64,000 bases of DNA from Chryseobacterium oleae (GTDB lineage Bacteria > Bacteroidota > Bacteroidia > Flavobacteriales > Weeksellaceae), in the NCBI RefSeq assembly GCF_900115055.1, contig NZ_FOVD01000004.1, positions 248,001 to 312,000 on the forward strand, given 5' to 3'. Shown one piece after another: positions 38,016 to 47,342 of this stretch. How positions within the stretch are numbered: the first letter of the stretch is position 1; the number at the start of each line of letters is the position of its first letter. The notes beneath the pieces were generated by a model, which did no database searches, was not told the origin of the DNA, and saw only the letters and a program-made list of their open reading frames with translations. The position numbers and the translations under genes are program-made.

Positions 38016-38492
38016 ATGATTAATCAGATCATAAAGAAAAATATCAAATTGCTTTCTGAAAGATATGACCACCATTTGTTGTATCATGAAAGTGTAATTG
38101 TGATAAAGAATGAAAGGAATCTAATTGAAATTTTCCCTCAGATAAAAGATCATATTTCTGTTAAATATAATTTTGAAGAAGGAGTTGATACAATAGAAAT
38201 CCAAGATTTTGAAATTTATGATATTTTAATTAAAATTTTTCAGAGACAAAACTTAGAAAAAGTAAATTTGAGTCCTGGTTATCCATTAGATTTAAATGAT
38301 CTGGAAGATGAATTTGGTAATTTGGATAAATTTAAAGAAGAATTAAGAGCGCTGATCAGTACAAAAACTGATTACTCTGATAGGGGAGGAAATCGGGTGT
38401 TGACAGAATTTTATAAAAATAGTTTAATTTTAAGGGATGACATTGGGAGTTCAAAATCTAATGTATTAAATATAAGTAATGATAAAATTTAA
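38016..38492 (+). CDS. Uncharacterised AT-rich orphan protein
   Basis: The 158-residue protein has no domain I recognise: MINQIIKKNIKLLSERYD, acidic and Ile/Asn/Lys-rich, with NLEKVNLSPGYPLDLNDLEDE in the middle. The codon and base composition is visibly more AT-rich than folE and cysS on either side. It starts 5 bases after the folE stop at ATG 38016, so it may be translated with folE. The composition suggests recent acquisition or a fast-evolving gene. No function is assigned. Confidence 0.6.
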   Translation: MINQIIKKNIKLLSERYDHHLLYHESVIVIKNERNLIEIFPQIKDHISVKYNFEEGVDTIEIQDFEIYDILIKIFQRQNLEKVNLSPGYPLDLNDLEDEFGNLDKFKEELRALISTKTDYSDRGGNRVLTEFYKNSLILRDDIGSSKSNVLNISNDKI

Positions 38493-38628
38493 AAAAGTTT
38501 CGGATAAGATTTTTGTAACAACAATTATTTGTTGCTGCTGTAAATGCTGTTGTTAAAGGATTCTGGTCTTTTAATGAAATTTGAAATTTTAAAACTAAAC
38601 GTAAATCATTACATCAAAAAACTAAACG

Positions 38629-40095
38629 ATGCAATTAAAAATATACAACTCGCTTACAGCAGAAAAAGAAATATTTAAACCCATTCTGGAAGGAAACGTA
38701 GGAATGTATGTCTGCGGACCTACCGTGTACAGCAATGTGCATTTAGGGAATGTAAGAACCTTCCTTTCCTTTGATTTTATCTACCGTACCCTGATCCATT
38801 TAGGGTATAAAGTAAGATATGTAAGAAACATCACCGATGCAGGTCACCTTACAGACGATGGAAATGTGGAAAACGACAGATTCGTGAAACAGACCCGTCT
38901 TGAAAAACTGGAACCTATGGAAATCGTACAGAAATATACGGTGGATTTTCATAAAGTTTTAGAAATGTTCAATCTGCTTCCTCCGAATATCGAACCTACC
39001 GCAACAGGTCATATCGTAGAACAGATCGAGCTTACACAAAAGCTTATCGAAAGAGGTTTTGCCTACGAAAGCAATGGTTCTGTCTACTTCGATGTTTTGG
39101 AATACAATAACAGAGGCTTGAACTATGGCGAGCTTTCAAAACGTAACATCGAAGAGCTTTTTGCCAATACCCGTGATCTTGACGGGCAGGGTGAAAAGAA
39201 AAATCCACAGGATTTTGCCCTATGGAAAAAAGCATCTCCTGCTCACATTATGAGATGGAATTCCCCTTGGGGCGAAGGTTTCCCAGGGTGGCACCTTGAA
39301 TGTACTGCCATGAGTACAAAATATCTGGGTGAAAAATTTGACATCCACGGCGGAGGAATGGACCTGAAATTCCCACACCACGAATGTGAAATCGCACAGG
39401 GGAAAGCCTGCAATGATACCGCTCCGGTGAATTACTGGATGCATGCCAATATGCTGACAATGAATTCCCAGCGTATGAGTAAATCTACAGGAAATTATAT
39501 CCTTCCGATGCAGTTGGTAACAGGGGAAAACGACTTCTTTGAAAAACCTTTCCATCCTACCATCGTACGTTTCTGCTTCCTGCAGGCGCACTACAGAAGT
39601 GTGCTGGATATTTCCAATGATGCGATGATTGCGAGCGAAAAAGGGTTTATCAGATTAATGGAAGCCATTAAAGTATTAAACTCGATCACTCCTAATAATG
39701 AAAAAGAGTCTGGTTTTGATCTTAAAGAGTGGAAAGCAAAAGCGTATGATGCCTTAAATGATGATTTTAATTCTCCGATTCTGATCGCTCACTTATTTGA
39801 AGCTGTAAAATATATTTTCGCTTTAAATGATGAGAAAGAAACGATTTCTTCTGAAGATCTTGAAGATTTAAAAACAACGCTGAATGCTTTGGTATTCGAT
39901 GTGTTGGGACTTCAGAATGTGGAAGAAAACAATAACGAGAAGCTTGATCAGACCTTAAAGGTTTTAATTGAACTGAGAAATCAGGCAAGAAAATCAAAAA
40001 ACTTCGACCTTTCAGACCAGATCAGAGACAAACTGCTTGCTGAAGGTATTGAATTAAAAGATGGGAGAGATGGAACCACTTACGTTCTGAATTAA
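38629..40095 (+). CDS. cysS: Cysteinyl-tRNA synthetase
   Basis: CysS charges tRNA-Cys. The 488-residue class Ia synthetase has the HIGH-type signature [12 protein letters not shown] and the KMSKS-type motif RMSKSTGNY. The zinc-site Cys in CGPTVYSNV and C-H ligands in WHLECTAMS and [10 protein letters not shown] are also present. Length and order are standard. The gap upstream (38493-38628) has no gene. Confidence 0.96.
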   Translation: MQLKIYNSLTAEKEIFKPILEGNVGMYVCGPTVYSNVHLGNVRTFLSFDFIYRTLIHLGYKVRYVRNITDAGHLTDDGNVENDRFVKQTRLEKLEPMEIVQKYTVDFHKVLEMFNLLPPNIEPTATGHIVEQIELTQKLIERGFAYESNGSVYFDVLEYNNRGLNYGELSKRNIEELFANTRDLDGQGEKKNPQDFALWKKASPAHIMRWNSPWGEGFPGWHLECTAMSTKYLGEKFDIHGGGMDLKFPHHECEIAQGKACNDTAPVNYWMHANMLTMNSQRMSKSTGNYILPMQLVTGENDFFEKPFHPTIVRFCFLQAHYRSVLDISNDAMIASEKGFIRLMEAIKVLNSITPNNEKESGFDLKEWKAKAYDALNDDFNSPILIAHLFEAVKYIFALNDEKETISSEDLEDLKTTLNALVFDVLGLQNVEENNNEKLDQTLKVLIELRNQARKSKNFDLSDQIRDKLLAEGIELKDGRDGTTYVLN

Positions 40096-40116
40096 CCGCA
40101 AAAATAAATAGTACAG

Positions 40117-40194
40117 CTCCTGCAGCTCGCGTAGATTCTACAGATCATATCATAAAAATCTGTTGTAATCTGTGTGATCTGCGGGAGTTTTTTT
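40117..40194 (+). terminator. Long imperfect hairpin with T run after cysS
   Basis: CTCCTGCAG (40117-40125) pairs with CTGCGGGAG (40179-40187, one G-T pair) around an inner stem ACAGAT/ATCTGT, then TTTTTTTA. The inner words (ATCTGTGTGATCTG) belong to the dispersed CTGTG repeat type, so this is a repeat that can act as terminator. Confidence 0.6.
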
Positions 40195-40199
40195 ATGCT

Positions 40200-40619
40200 C
40201 ATTTCTTATCATTTTGTAATCTCTCGCAGATGTAGCGATATAGCAGATTTAATGCGAAAGCCTTACTCATGTCGGTGGAGCAGCAATCTTAGCTCCTTTA
40301 AATAAATGCACTTTAATAATAAACCTTTACGTTAAAAAAAACACAAATTCCACTAATCCTTTTTCACGAATAACACGAATGTTACAGTCTTTCATTAGTG
40401 ATATTTGTGAACACATTTGTGCTATTTGTGTTTACATTGAAGTTTAATGAATAAAATCGTGCTATTTATGTTTTTAGAAAAAATAGATTATCATAATATC
40501 AACGTTTACATTAAATGATTGTAAATACTATGTAAATACTGCTATTTTTTTATGATACCATTGGTAATTTATGTAACTTAGTCATACTAAAATCATTACG
40601 AATCTAAATTCTACATTGT
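40200..40619. repeat. Gene-free region with nested inverted repeat
   Basis: AAACACAAAT (40339-40348) pairs with ATTTGTGTTT (40424-40433), and CACTAAT (40351-40357) pairs with ATTAGTG (40394-40400) inside it. Short direct words (CGAATAACACGAATG, ATTTGTG) also recur. No coding frame, tRNA or promoter was identified in this interval. Confidence 0.55.
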
Positions 40620-41786
40620 ATGAAAAAACATTTATTCCCTCTTTTCCTGCTTGTGTTAGGTGCCAACGCCCAGGCACAGCAGGATTTTTTCGCGATTGCC
40701 GGAAAAGATACTTCCAGCATTGTTTTCAGTGATTTCCGTGTGATGGATGCCACTAATGGAACTTCCGGAGATAAACTCTTCTCAGCTGATGCTGTGGCCA
40801 AAGTATTTTCTCAGGAAAGAAAAGGTAATGTGTCGGAAGATAAAAATTCCTACAACCATTCCCAGGCGACTACCATGGCGGCTCTGGCTTATGATCCGAT
40901 GAACAATAACCTGGTGTATATGCCGATGTTTTCGTCCAATATTTATATTTTGAATGCGAAGACAAAGGAAATTACATTGGTTGACAATACGGTGACCAAA
41001 GTTACATCGTGCGATATCAATTCCCATATCACAAGAATGACTGCGGGATATGACGGAAATATCTATGCCCTGAATAATGCAGGATCTCAGCTTTTGCAGA
41101 TTAGCAGAAAAGGCAGCCAGTACACCGTTAATGATCTTGGGATTATTAAAGATGATGCTGCCAATGGAAAGAATTCATTCACGGCTATTGAAACAGGCTT
41201 TGGCGGCGACATGATCGCGGATGCTGAAAATAATTTCTATGTCTTCTCTGCTTCTGGAAATGTCTTTAAAGTGGTAGCCAAAGAACTGAAAGCAAAATTT
41301 GTGGGTAAGATCTCCGGTCTTCCGGAAAATTATTCAGTCAACGGATCTGCAGTTAATGCCAGTGGAAAAGTAGTTATTGCAAGCGCTAAAGGAGACAGTT
41401 TATATGAAGTAGACTTAACTACTCTTCAGGCAAAAGTACTTCCTGGCGGTGAAAAGCCGCATATTTATGATCTGGCGAGTAAATATTTTGCTAATGACAG
41501 AGCAACTTTAGTTAATGCATTGGCGAATATCGATATCTATCCAACGAAAGTGGATGAACATTATATTAACATCAATGTCAATGATCAAAAGATAAAAGGA
41601 AATATTCTCCTGAATGTTTTCGATATTTCCGGGAAAAATGTGATGAAACAGAAGCTGTCTGTAAAAGGCGGCTCGCTCAATCAACAGGTCTATTTGAAAA
41701 GCCTTGTCAATGGAGCGTATATCGTTAACATTACAGATGAATCCGGTAAAGCTTTATTCAACAAAAAAATTCTGGTTACGGAATAA
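40620..41786 (+). CDS. Secreted T9SS type A sorting-domain protein
   Basis: The 388-residue protein has a signal peptide (MKKHLFPLFLLVLGANAQAQ) and a beta-propeller-like body with repeated YMPMFSSNIYILNA, YDGNIYALNN and ENNFYVFSASGNV strands. A C-terminal type IX secretion sorting domain (IDIYPTKVDEHYININVN...NVFDISGKNV...NITDESGKALFNKKILVTE) spans the last about 85 residues. It should be secreted by the T9SS and anchored or released. The partner or substrate is unknown. A terminator lies at 41824. Confidence 0.88.
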   Translation: MKKHLFPLFLLVLGANAQAQQDFFAIAGKDTSSIVFSDFRVMDATNGTSGDKLFSADAVAKVFSQERKGNVSEDKNSYNHSQATTMAALAYDPMNNNLVYMPMFSSNIYILNAKTKEITLVDNTVTKVTSCDINSHITRMTAGYDGNIYALNNAGSQLLQISRKGSQYTVNDLGIIKDDAANGKNSFTAIETGFGGDMIADAENNFYVFSASGNVFKVVAKELKAKFVGKISGLPENYSVNGSAVNASGKVVIASAKGDSLYEVDLTTLQAKVLPGGEKPHIYDLASKYFANDRATLVNALANIDIYPTKVDEHYININVNDQKIKGNILLNVFDISGKNVMKQKLSVKGGSLNQQVYLKSLVNGAYIVNITDESGKALFNKKILVTE

Positions 41787-41822
41787 TAAAGACAGAGATT
41801 TCATTAAACTCTATTAAAATTT

Positions 41823-41858
41823 AAAACCTTTTCAACTTATTTTGGAAAGGTTTTTTAA
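41823..41858 (+). terminator. Terminator after the T9SS protein
   Basis: AAAACCTTTTC and GGAAAGGTTTTTT form a stem around a 10-base loop, ending in a T run. Confidence 0.75.
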
Positions 41859-41924
41859 TGATTATTTGATCTTCAATAAGTTTTATTTTTCGATATTAAA
41901 ATGTATTTTTATAAAAAAATATAG

Positions 41925-44579
41925 ATGAAGTTATACTTTAATGTAGGATATAATGCAAAGGCCGGGCAGAATCTGCAGCTGTTGATTGTAGATGACAAAG
42001 GCGCTGCTGTCCAGACTTATACCTTATTTTATGCAGAAAACGGCATTTGGAAATGTGAGGTAGATTATTTCTCAAAATCAGTATCCTATAAATATCAGGT
42101 TTCAGACGAAAAAGGAAATATTCTGAGAGAAGAATTTGTTCTGCATCATCTTAATTTCCCCCATAACTATAAGGAGTTTATTATTTTTGATGAATGGAGT
42201 AATAAGAATTTCCCTGAAAACTATTTAAACAATAAAATTCTTTATAATAAGCTCAATCAGTTTGTTCCTGAAAAAGCGACGGTTTTAAAAAAGCATACCC
42301 ATTTATTCAGAATAGAAGCGCCTGTCTATAATCCGGACTGGAAAATTGTATTGTTCGGCAGTACGGCTTCTTTAGGAAACTGGAATTATGAAAAAGTAAT
42401 TCATCTTTCGCAGACCGATTTTGGAATCTGGGAAGCTTCCGTTGAAATTCCGGAGAACGAGTTTATCCAGTTTAAATATTGCCTTTACGATACAAAAGAA
42501 GGTAGAGTAATTGATGTGGAAACCGGGGAAAACCGTTTCACTCTGGCCAATCCGCTTCCGGATGTTCTGCAGATTGTTTCAAATCATTATTTTAAATTCA
42601 GGTCCTATCAGATGTATCATGATGCAGGAGTAGCGGTTCCTGTCTTTTCTTTGAGAAGTGAGAGCGGTTTCGGAGTTGGAGAATTTTCAGATCTTAAAAA
42701 CCTTGCCGACTGGACCAGTGAAACCAATCTTGGAATTATCCAGATTCTTCCGATTAATGATACCACGGCCAATTATTCCTGGACAGATTCCTATCCTTAC
42801 GCAGCGGTTTCTGTTTATGCATTGCATCCGCAGTATATTTCACTGGAAAACCTTGATTTTAATTTACCGAAAGAATTAGTTTCTGAATATCAGTCTGAGA
42901 AAGAGGCTTTAAACGCTTTGGATCTGATAGATTATGAAAAAGTAATTGCCGGCAAATGGAAGTTTTTAAAAGCGGTTTTTAACGCTGAAAAAGAAAAAAT
43001 TTATAAGGACAGAGGCTTCAAGAAATTTATAAAAGACAATGAGCACTGGCTCGTTCCTTATGCTGCTTTCTGCGTGCTGAGGGATAAATATAAAACCCCG
43101 AACTTCAATGACTGGAAAACCCACAAGAAATATATTGCAGGGAAGATTTCGCAGTTCTTTGCCGTAAAAAGTAAAGATTATGATGCTTCAATGCTTCATG
43201 CGTGGGTGCAATACCAGTTACATTTACAGCTGAAAGACGCTGTAGACTATACCCACAGTTTAGGCGTTTCATTAAAAGGTGACCTTCCGATTGGTATTTA
43301 CAGATATTCTGTGGAAGCCTGGACAGAACCTGAGCTTTTCGGAATGGATTTCCAGGCCGGAGCACCGCCGGATCAGTTTACAGAACTGGGACAAAACTGG
43401 GAATTTCCGACATACAACTGGGAAGCAATGAAGGAAGACGACTACCGATGGTGGAAAAACAGATTCAAAGCACTGGAACAGTATTTCGATGCGATGAGAA
43501 TTGACCATATATTAGGGTTTTTCAGGATCTGGAGAATGCCTGTATCTGCTACCCAAGGGATTTTAGGGTACTTTTATCCCGCTGTTCCTGTTGTTGCGGA
43601 TGAATTTAAGGCAAGACATATTCCGTTTGATTTTAACCGGTATTGTAAACCTTTCATCAATGATAAAATTCTGTGGAAATATTTTGGTGAAGAGAGTAGC
43701 GCTGCGCTTGAATTTCTTAACAATAATAATGACGGGACCTATTTATTCAAAGAAGAATTCGATACCCAGAGAAAACTCACCGATTTTTTCAAAAAGAATC
43801 CGAAAGGTGCTATTGAAGAAAAACTGGTTTCACTCTGCGCAAACGTTTTGTTCCTGAATGAAGAGAGGAATGGGGAAACAGTCTATCATCCAAGATTTAA
43901 CGTTTACAGTACAGATTCTTATCAATACCTTCCTGAATGGGAACAAAAAGCAATCTATGACCTCTATCACGACTATTTCTTCAGAAGACAGGATCATTTG
44001 TGGTATGAAAAAGCAATGGAGAAACTTCCGGTGATTCTGAATGCTACCAAAATGCTGATCTGTGGTGAAGACCTCGGAATGGTTCCTGCGTGCGTGCCTA
44101 TAGCGATGGACGAACTGGCGATTATCGCGTTAAAAGTTCAGCGTATGCCTTCGGATAATATTCCGTTCTACAATCCTAAAAATGCGGATTATATGAATGT
44201 AGTCACTGCATCTTCTCATGACAGTTCTACACTGAGACAGTGGTGGAAAGAAGATCCGGCTTTGACCCAGAAGTATTTTAATCAGCAGTTGATCCAATAT
44301 GGAAAAGCTCCTGAAGAAATGGATTCTCACTTAGCTGAAATTATCATGAAACAGCATCTTTACAATGATGCGATGCTGGCTATTTTCCCGATTCAGGAGT
44401 TCCTTGCAACTGATCCGGAACTTACCAATCCGAATGTGGATAACGAAAGGATTAATAATCCTGCGGTTTTCCCGCATTACTGGCGATACAGGATGCATCT
44501 GAACCTTGAGGATCTGAAAGGAAAGAGAGCATTCAATGAAAAAATAGCTTATTGGATAAAAGATAGTGGAAGAGCATAA
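41925..44579 (+). CDS. malQ: 4-alpha-glucanotransferase (amylomaltase) with starch-binding modules
   Basis: The 884-residue GH77 enzyme rearranges alpha-1,4-glucans. The N-terminal about 230 residues contain two CBM20-like starch-binding domains (VGYNAKAGQNLQLL and FRIEAPVYNPDWKIVLFGSTASLGNWN). The catalytic part has FQAGAPPDQFTELGQNWEFP, MRIDHILGFFRIWRMP, the acid/base-region GEDLGMVPACV and HDSSTLRQWWKEDP. Length and order fit the two-CBM20 type of MalQ (DPE2-like) found in plants and some bacteria. It has no signal peptide and is likely cytosolic. Confidence 0.93.
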   Translation: MKLYFNVGYNAKAGQNLQLLIVDDKGAAVQTYTLFYAENGIWKCEVDYFSKSVSYKYQVSDEKGNILREEFVLHHLNFPHNYKEFIIFDEWSNKNFPENYLNNKILYNKLNQFVPEKATVLKKHTHLFRIEAPVYNPDWKIVLFGSTASLGNWNYEKVIHLSQTDFGIWEASVEIPENEFIQFKYCLYDTKEGRVIDVETGENRFTLANPLPDVLQIVSNHYFKFRSYQMYHDAGVAVPVFSLRSESGFGVGEFSDLKNLADWTSETNLGIIQILPINDTTANYSWTDSYPYAAVSVYALHPQYISLENLDFNLPKELVSEYQSEKEALNALDLIDYEKVIAGKWKFLKAVFNAEKEKIYKDRGFKKFIKDNEHWLVPYAAFCVLRDKYKTPNFNDWKTHKKYIAGKISQFFAVKSKDYDASMLHAWVQYQLHLQLKDAVDYTHSLGVSLKGDLPIGIYRYSVEAWTEPELFGMDFQAGAPPDQFTELGQNWEFPTYNWEAMKEDDYRWWKNRFKALEQYFDAMRIDHILGFFRIWRMPVSATQGILGYFYPAVPVVADEFKARHIPFDFNRYCKPFINDKILWKYFGEESSAALEFLNNNNDGTYLFKEEFDTQRKLTDFFKKNPKGAIEEKLVSLCANVLFLNEERNGETVYHPRFNVYSTDSYQYLPEWEQKAIYDLYHDYFFRRQDHLWYEKAMEKLPVILNATKMLICGEDLGMVPACVPIAMDELAIIALKVQRMPSDNIPFYNPKNADYMNVVTASSHDSSTLRQWWKEDPALTQKYFNQQLIQYGKAPEEMDSHLAEIIMKQHLYNDAMLAIFPIQEFLATDPELTNPNVDNERINNPAVFPHYWRYRMHLNLEDLKGKRAFNEKIAYWIKDSGRA

Positions 44580-44616
44580 ATTTAACATTTGATTATCAAT
44601 TAGTTAATGATAAATT

Positions 44617-44656
44617 AAAAGAAGTTTGATCTTAGGATTTAACTTCTTTTTTTTAT
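44617..44656 (+). terminator. Terminator after malQ
   Basis: AAAAGAAGTT (44617-44626) pairs with AACTTCTTTT (44641-44650), followed by T residues. Confidence 0.75.
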
Positions 44657-44718
44657 TTACATCCAAAAGATAGAATAGAGATATTCTGCTATATACTAAC
44701 CAATTAACGACTATAGAG

Positions 44719-45690
44719 ATGAAAAAAATACTTTTGGGATTTGCCTTGGGACTGGCAGCTTTGTCTTCCGCCCAGCAGTATCCAAATAACGGATGGGGAG
44801 ATGACGGGTATTACCAGAACGGCGGCTATACCGATGAAGATGACAGAAATTATTTTCCGGACGATTATTATTATAACTATCCTCAGGACTATTACCCAAG
44901 CGATTACTATCAGGGATATTACAACGATTACAGAAACAGTATCACCAATATCAACTGGAATGTCTTCTTCAGAGAAAACAGACTAAACCGCTGGCAGATG
45001 GATCAGATCATGAGTCTGAACAATTTATATGTAAGTTTCTCTACATGGGATAATTTTTACAGATATAATCCGGACAGATGGTACTATGACAGATTCTACG
45101 CACTGGAAAGAATATTAGGACCAAGGGTGTTTGTTGTTTTCCAAAACAATTATTACCGTGGATCAAGCCCGATCGTTTACTTCCAGAATTACAGAAGAAC
45201 GTATTACACGCCGAGATATTCCGTAATGCCGAGATACAGAAATGTAAATATCAATGTGTACAGGGTAGACAGATCAAGATTCAGAAGAATGGATAACCCT
45301 ACCTTCAATGTGATCCGGACCAGCGACAGACCAAATAACGGATTCAGAGGACCGGTAAGAGACGGCGGTAATACCGGAGGTTTCAGAAATCAGGCTGGAA
45401 ATAATGACAGAAGATCTGAAAATTCAGGAGGTTTCCGTAACGAAACCACCAGAGAAAGAAATAATGGTGGTTTCAGAGGAAGTTCTGAAAATAGCGGAAC
45501 AAGAGGATTTGGAAATAATGGAGGCTTCAGAGGAAGCGGTGAAGTAAAAAGAGAAAGTGCTCCCCGAAGAGAAAATAACAGCGGAGGATTCAGAGGAAAT
45601 GGCGGAAGTTCCAGATCTGAAAGTCAGCCTTCAAGATCACAAAACAGCAATGGAGGTGGTTTCAGAGGCAGTCTGGTAAGCAGTAAATAA
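44719..45690 (+). CDS. Secreted low-complexity protein with C-terminal GGFRG/N repeats
   Basis: The 323-residue protein begins with a signal peptide (MKKILLGFALGLAALSSAQ), then a Tyr/Asp-rich section (YYYNYPQDYYPSDYYQGYY, about 48-72), then an ordered-looking middle (RLNRWQMDQIMSLNNLYVSF), then a basic Arg/Gly/Asn tail with seven xGFR(G/N) repeats from about residue 210 to the end. I do not recognise a family. The repeats resemble RGG-type nucleic-acid-binding tails, but the signal peptide points outside the cytoplasm. It is a stand-alone gene with a terminator at 45719. Confidence 0.7.
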   Translation: MKKILLGFALGLAALSSAQQYPNNGWGDDGYYQNGGYTDEDDRNYFPDDYYYNYPQDYYPSDYYQGYYNDYRNSITNINWNVFFRENRLNRWQMDQIMSLNNLYVSFSTWDNFYRYNPDRWYYDRFYALERILGPRVFVVFQNNYYRGSSPIVYFQNYRRTYYTPRYSVMPRYRNVNINVYRVDRSRFRRMDNPTFNVIRTSDRPNNGFRGPVRDGGNTGGFRNQAGNNDRRSENSGGFRNETTRERNNGGFRGSSENSGTRGFGNNGGFRGSGEVKRESAPRRENNSGGFRGNGGSSRSESQPSRSQNSNGGGFRGSLVSSK

Positions 45691-45718
45691 TTTTCATATA
45701 TTATATTTAAGTGGTGTG

Positions 45719-45749
45719 AAGGACAGGTTTTAGGATCTGTCCTTTTTTA
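45719..45749 (+). terminator. Terminator after the GGFRG protein gene
   Basis: AAGGACAG and CTGTCCTT form an 8-bp stem followed by a T run. Confidence 0.82.
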
Positions 45750-45869
45750 TTTTTCAATTTTATTATTTTAATACTATAATTTAACATTTTTTATGAATAT
45801 TTCAGTTTAACTTATCTTTTAACTAATAATCAAAGATATGTATAACAATTAATTAAATATTTTTTTAAG

Positions 45870-46319
45870 ATGAAAAAATTAGTTTTAGCAATAGCATTTA
45901 TCGGAATAGGAGGTCTTGCCATGGCGCAACAGACAACAACTCCACAGGACAAAGAAGCAAGAAGAGCAGAGATGCACCAGAAAATGGAGCAGAAGCATCA
46001 GAAGCATCTTGATGAGATGAAAAAAGATCTGAATCTGAACGATTCTCAGGTAGCACAGATAAAAAGTCTTCATGAAAAAAGAAAGTCTGAAATGAAAGCT
46101 GACTTCGATAAGAATAAAGAAGTAAGACAGGCCAAAATGGAAGATATGAAAGCTAAAAGAGCTCAGATGGATGCCGATATGAAGAAGATTCTTACCCCTG
46201 ATCAGTATGATAAATGGCAGGCTGACAGAAAAGCTAAAATGGAGCAGAGAAAGACCGCAATGAAGGATAGAAAAATGATGAAGAAGCCTATGAATACTGC
46301 AGCTCCGGAAGCTAAATAA
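45870..46319 (+). CDS. Periplasmic Spy/CpxP-like helical protein
   Basis: The 149-residue protein has a signal peptide (MKKLVLAIAFIGIGGLAMAQ) and a long charged helix pair rich in Lys, Met, Glu and Gln, with the repeat LNLNDSQVAQIKSLHEKRKSEM and ILTPDQYDKWQADRKAKM. This is an LTxxQ-like pattern, as in Spy and related periplasmic chaperones or envelope stress proteins. The assignment rests on composition and this motif. Genes of this type often respond to metal or envelope stress. It is isolated, with a terminator at 46351. Confidence 0.65.
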   Translation: MKKLVLAIAFIGIGGLAMAQQTTTPQDKEARRAEMHQKMEQKHQKHLDEMKKDLNLNDSQVAQIKSLHEKRKSEMKADFDKNKEVRQAKMEDMKAKRAQMDADMKKILTPDQYDKWQADRKAKMEQRKTAMKDRKMMKKPMNTAAPEAK

Positions 46320-46350
46320 GAGTTCATAATTTTGATTTTTTAATGTGAGA

Positions 46351-46377
46351 AGGACGGGGAAATACCCGTCCTTTTTG
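46351..46377 (+). terminator. Terminator after the Spy-like gene
   Basis: AGGACGGG and CCCGTCCT form a stem around a six-base loop, then TTTTT. Confidence 0.85.
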
Positions 46378-46398
46378 TATTAAATTTCATTAAAACTT

Positions 46399-46428
46399 TT
46401 GATGTCGGGCTTTTATTCCTTATTTTTG
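46399..46428 (+). promoter_or_regulatory. Promoter for the ferritin gene
   Basis: TTG (46399-46401) is followed after 19 bases by TATTTTTG (46421-46428), an exact match to the flavobacterial consensus at good spacing. The start codon is 18 bases after. Confidence 0.72.
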
Positions 46429-46445
46429 AATATAAATTTATACTT

Positions 46446-46955
46446 ATGATCAGCGAAAAAATTGCAACGTTAATTAACGAACAGATAGCTCACGAACAAT
46501 ATGCCGCACAATATTACCTTTCAATGTCTGCCTGGTTCTCAGGAAAAGATCTTGATGGTATTGCAAATTATTTCAGAGTTCAGAGCAAAGAAGAATTGAT
46601 GCACGCAGATAAAATGTTTGACTTTTTAAATGATGTAGGCGGAGAAATCATCATCGGAGAAATTGCAAAACCTCCTCATGAATTCGAAAATGCAACAGAT
46701 ATCTTCGAAAAAGCATTGGAGCACGAGAAAAAAGTAACAAGAAGCATCTTCAACATCGTAAAAAATGCAAACGACGAAGGTGATTTTGCAACGACATCTT
46801 TCATGCAGTGGTTCATCAACGAGCAGGTAGAGGAAGAAGCCAGCGCTTCACAGTATGTTACAAAAATCAAGATGGTTTGCGACAATCCATCTGCATTATA
46901 TCTTTTTGACCAGGAATTGTCTCAAAGAGTTTTTGTACCAGCGACAACAGCTTAA
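46446..46955 (+). CDS. ftnA: Ferritin
   Basis: The 169-residue four-helix protein has the di-iron ferroxidase residues: Glu in INEQIAHEQYAAQYYLS, the EE-H motif in SKEELMHADKMFDF, and Glu and Gln in helices C and D (HEKKVTRSI, FINEQVEEEASASQYV). This is the bacterial non-heme ferritin (FtnA) layout; no heme-binding methionine typical of bacterioferritin is visible. It has its own strong promoter and a GC-rich terminator and stores iron in the cytoplasm. Confidence 0.93.
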   Translation: MISEKIATLINEQIAHEQYAAQYYLSMSAWFSGKDLDGIANYFRVQSKEELMHADKMFDFLNDVGGEIIIGEIAKPPHEFENATDIFEKALEHEKKVTRSIFNIVKNANDEGDFATTSFMQWFINEQVEEEASASQYVTKIKMVCDNPSALYLFDQELSQRVFVPATTA

Positions 46956-46974
46956 TTAATAGAAAAGATAGAAG

Positions 46975-47010
46975 CCGCCCGGCCGTTCGAAGAACGGCCG
47001 GGCGGTTTTG
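46975..47010 (+). terminator. GC-rich terminator after ferritin
   Basis: CCGCCCGGCCGTTC pairs perfectly with GAACGGCCGGGCGG across three loop bases, then TTTTG TTTTT. It is a 14-bp stem in an otherwise AT-rich stretch. Confidence 0.9.
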
Positions 47011-47088
47011 TTTTTACTGAACATCAAATGGGGATAAATATTGATCAATTCTAAAACTTTGAGACTAAAATAAAAAATACACACAATC

Positions 47089-47121
47089 AAACCTTATAGG
47101 TTTTCAAAACCTATAAGGTTT
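47089..47121. repeat. Perfect 16-bp inverted repeat
   Basis: AAACCTTATAGGTTTT, one C, and its exact complement AAAACCTATAAGGTTT. No T run or gene end is nearby. Confidence 0.8.
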
Positions 47122-47194
47122 CGTTATCTAAAACATGCCTTTTGTGATCCCTAAAAGTTTTTTAACCACAAAAGACTGTTTATAATGGTGTGTT

Positions 47195-47280
47195 CTCACA
47201 GATTATGCAGATCAAGCAGTCTGATAACATAACATCTGTGAAAATCTGTGTCATCCGTGGTTAATTTTATAGAATAGGTT
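47195..47280. repeat. Dispersed CTGTG-type repeat
   Basis: CACAGATTATGCAGATC and ATCTGTGAAAATCTGTG, then TCATCCGTGGTTAA, resemble copies at 40140-40187, 54181-54214 and 54343-54376. It lies within the gene-free interval 46956-47507. Confidence 0.6.
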
Positions 47281-47342
47281 ATAATTTTCTTTGTGTTAAA
47301 AAAACTTTAGCTGCTCCCCAAGTTTTACATATAATCTGACAA

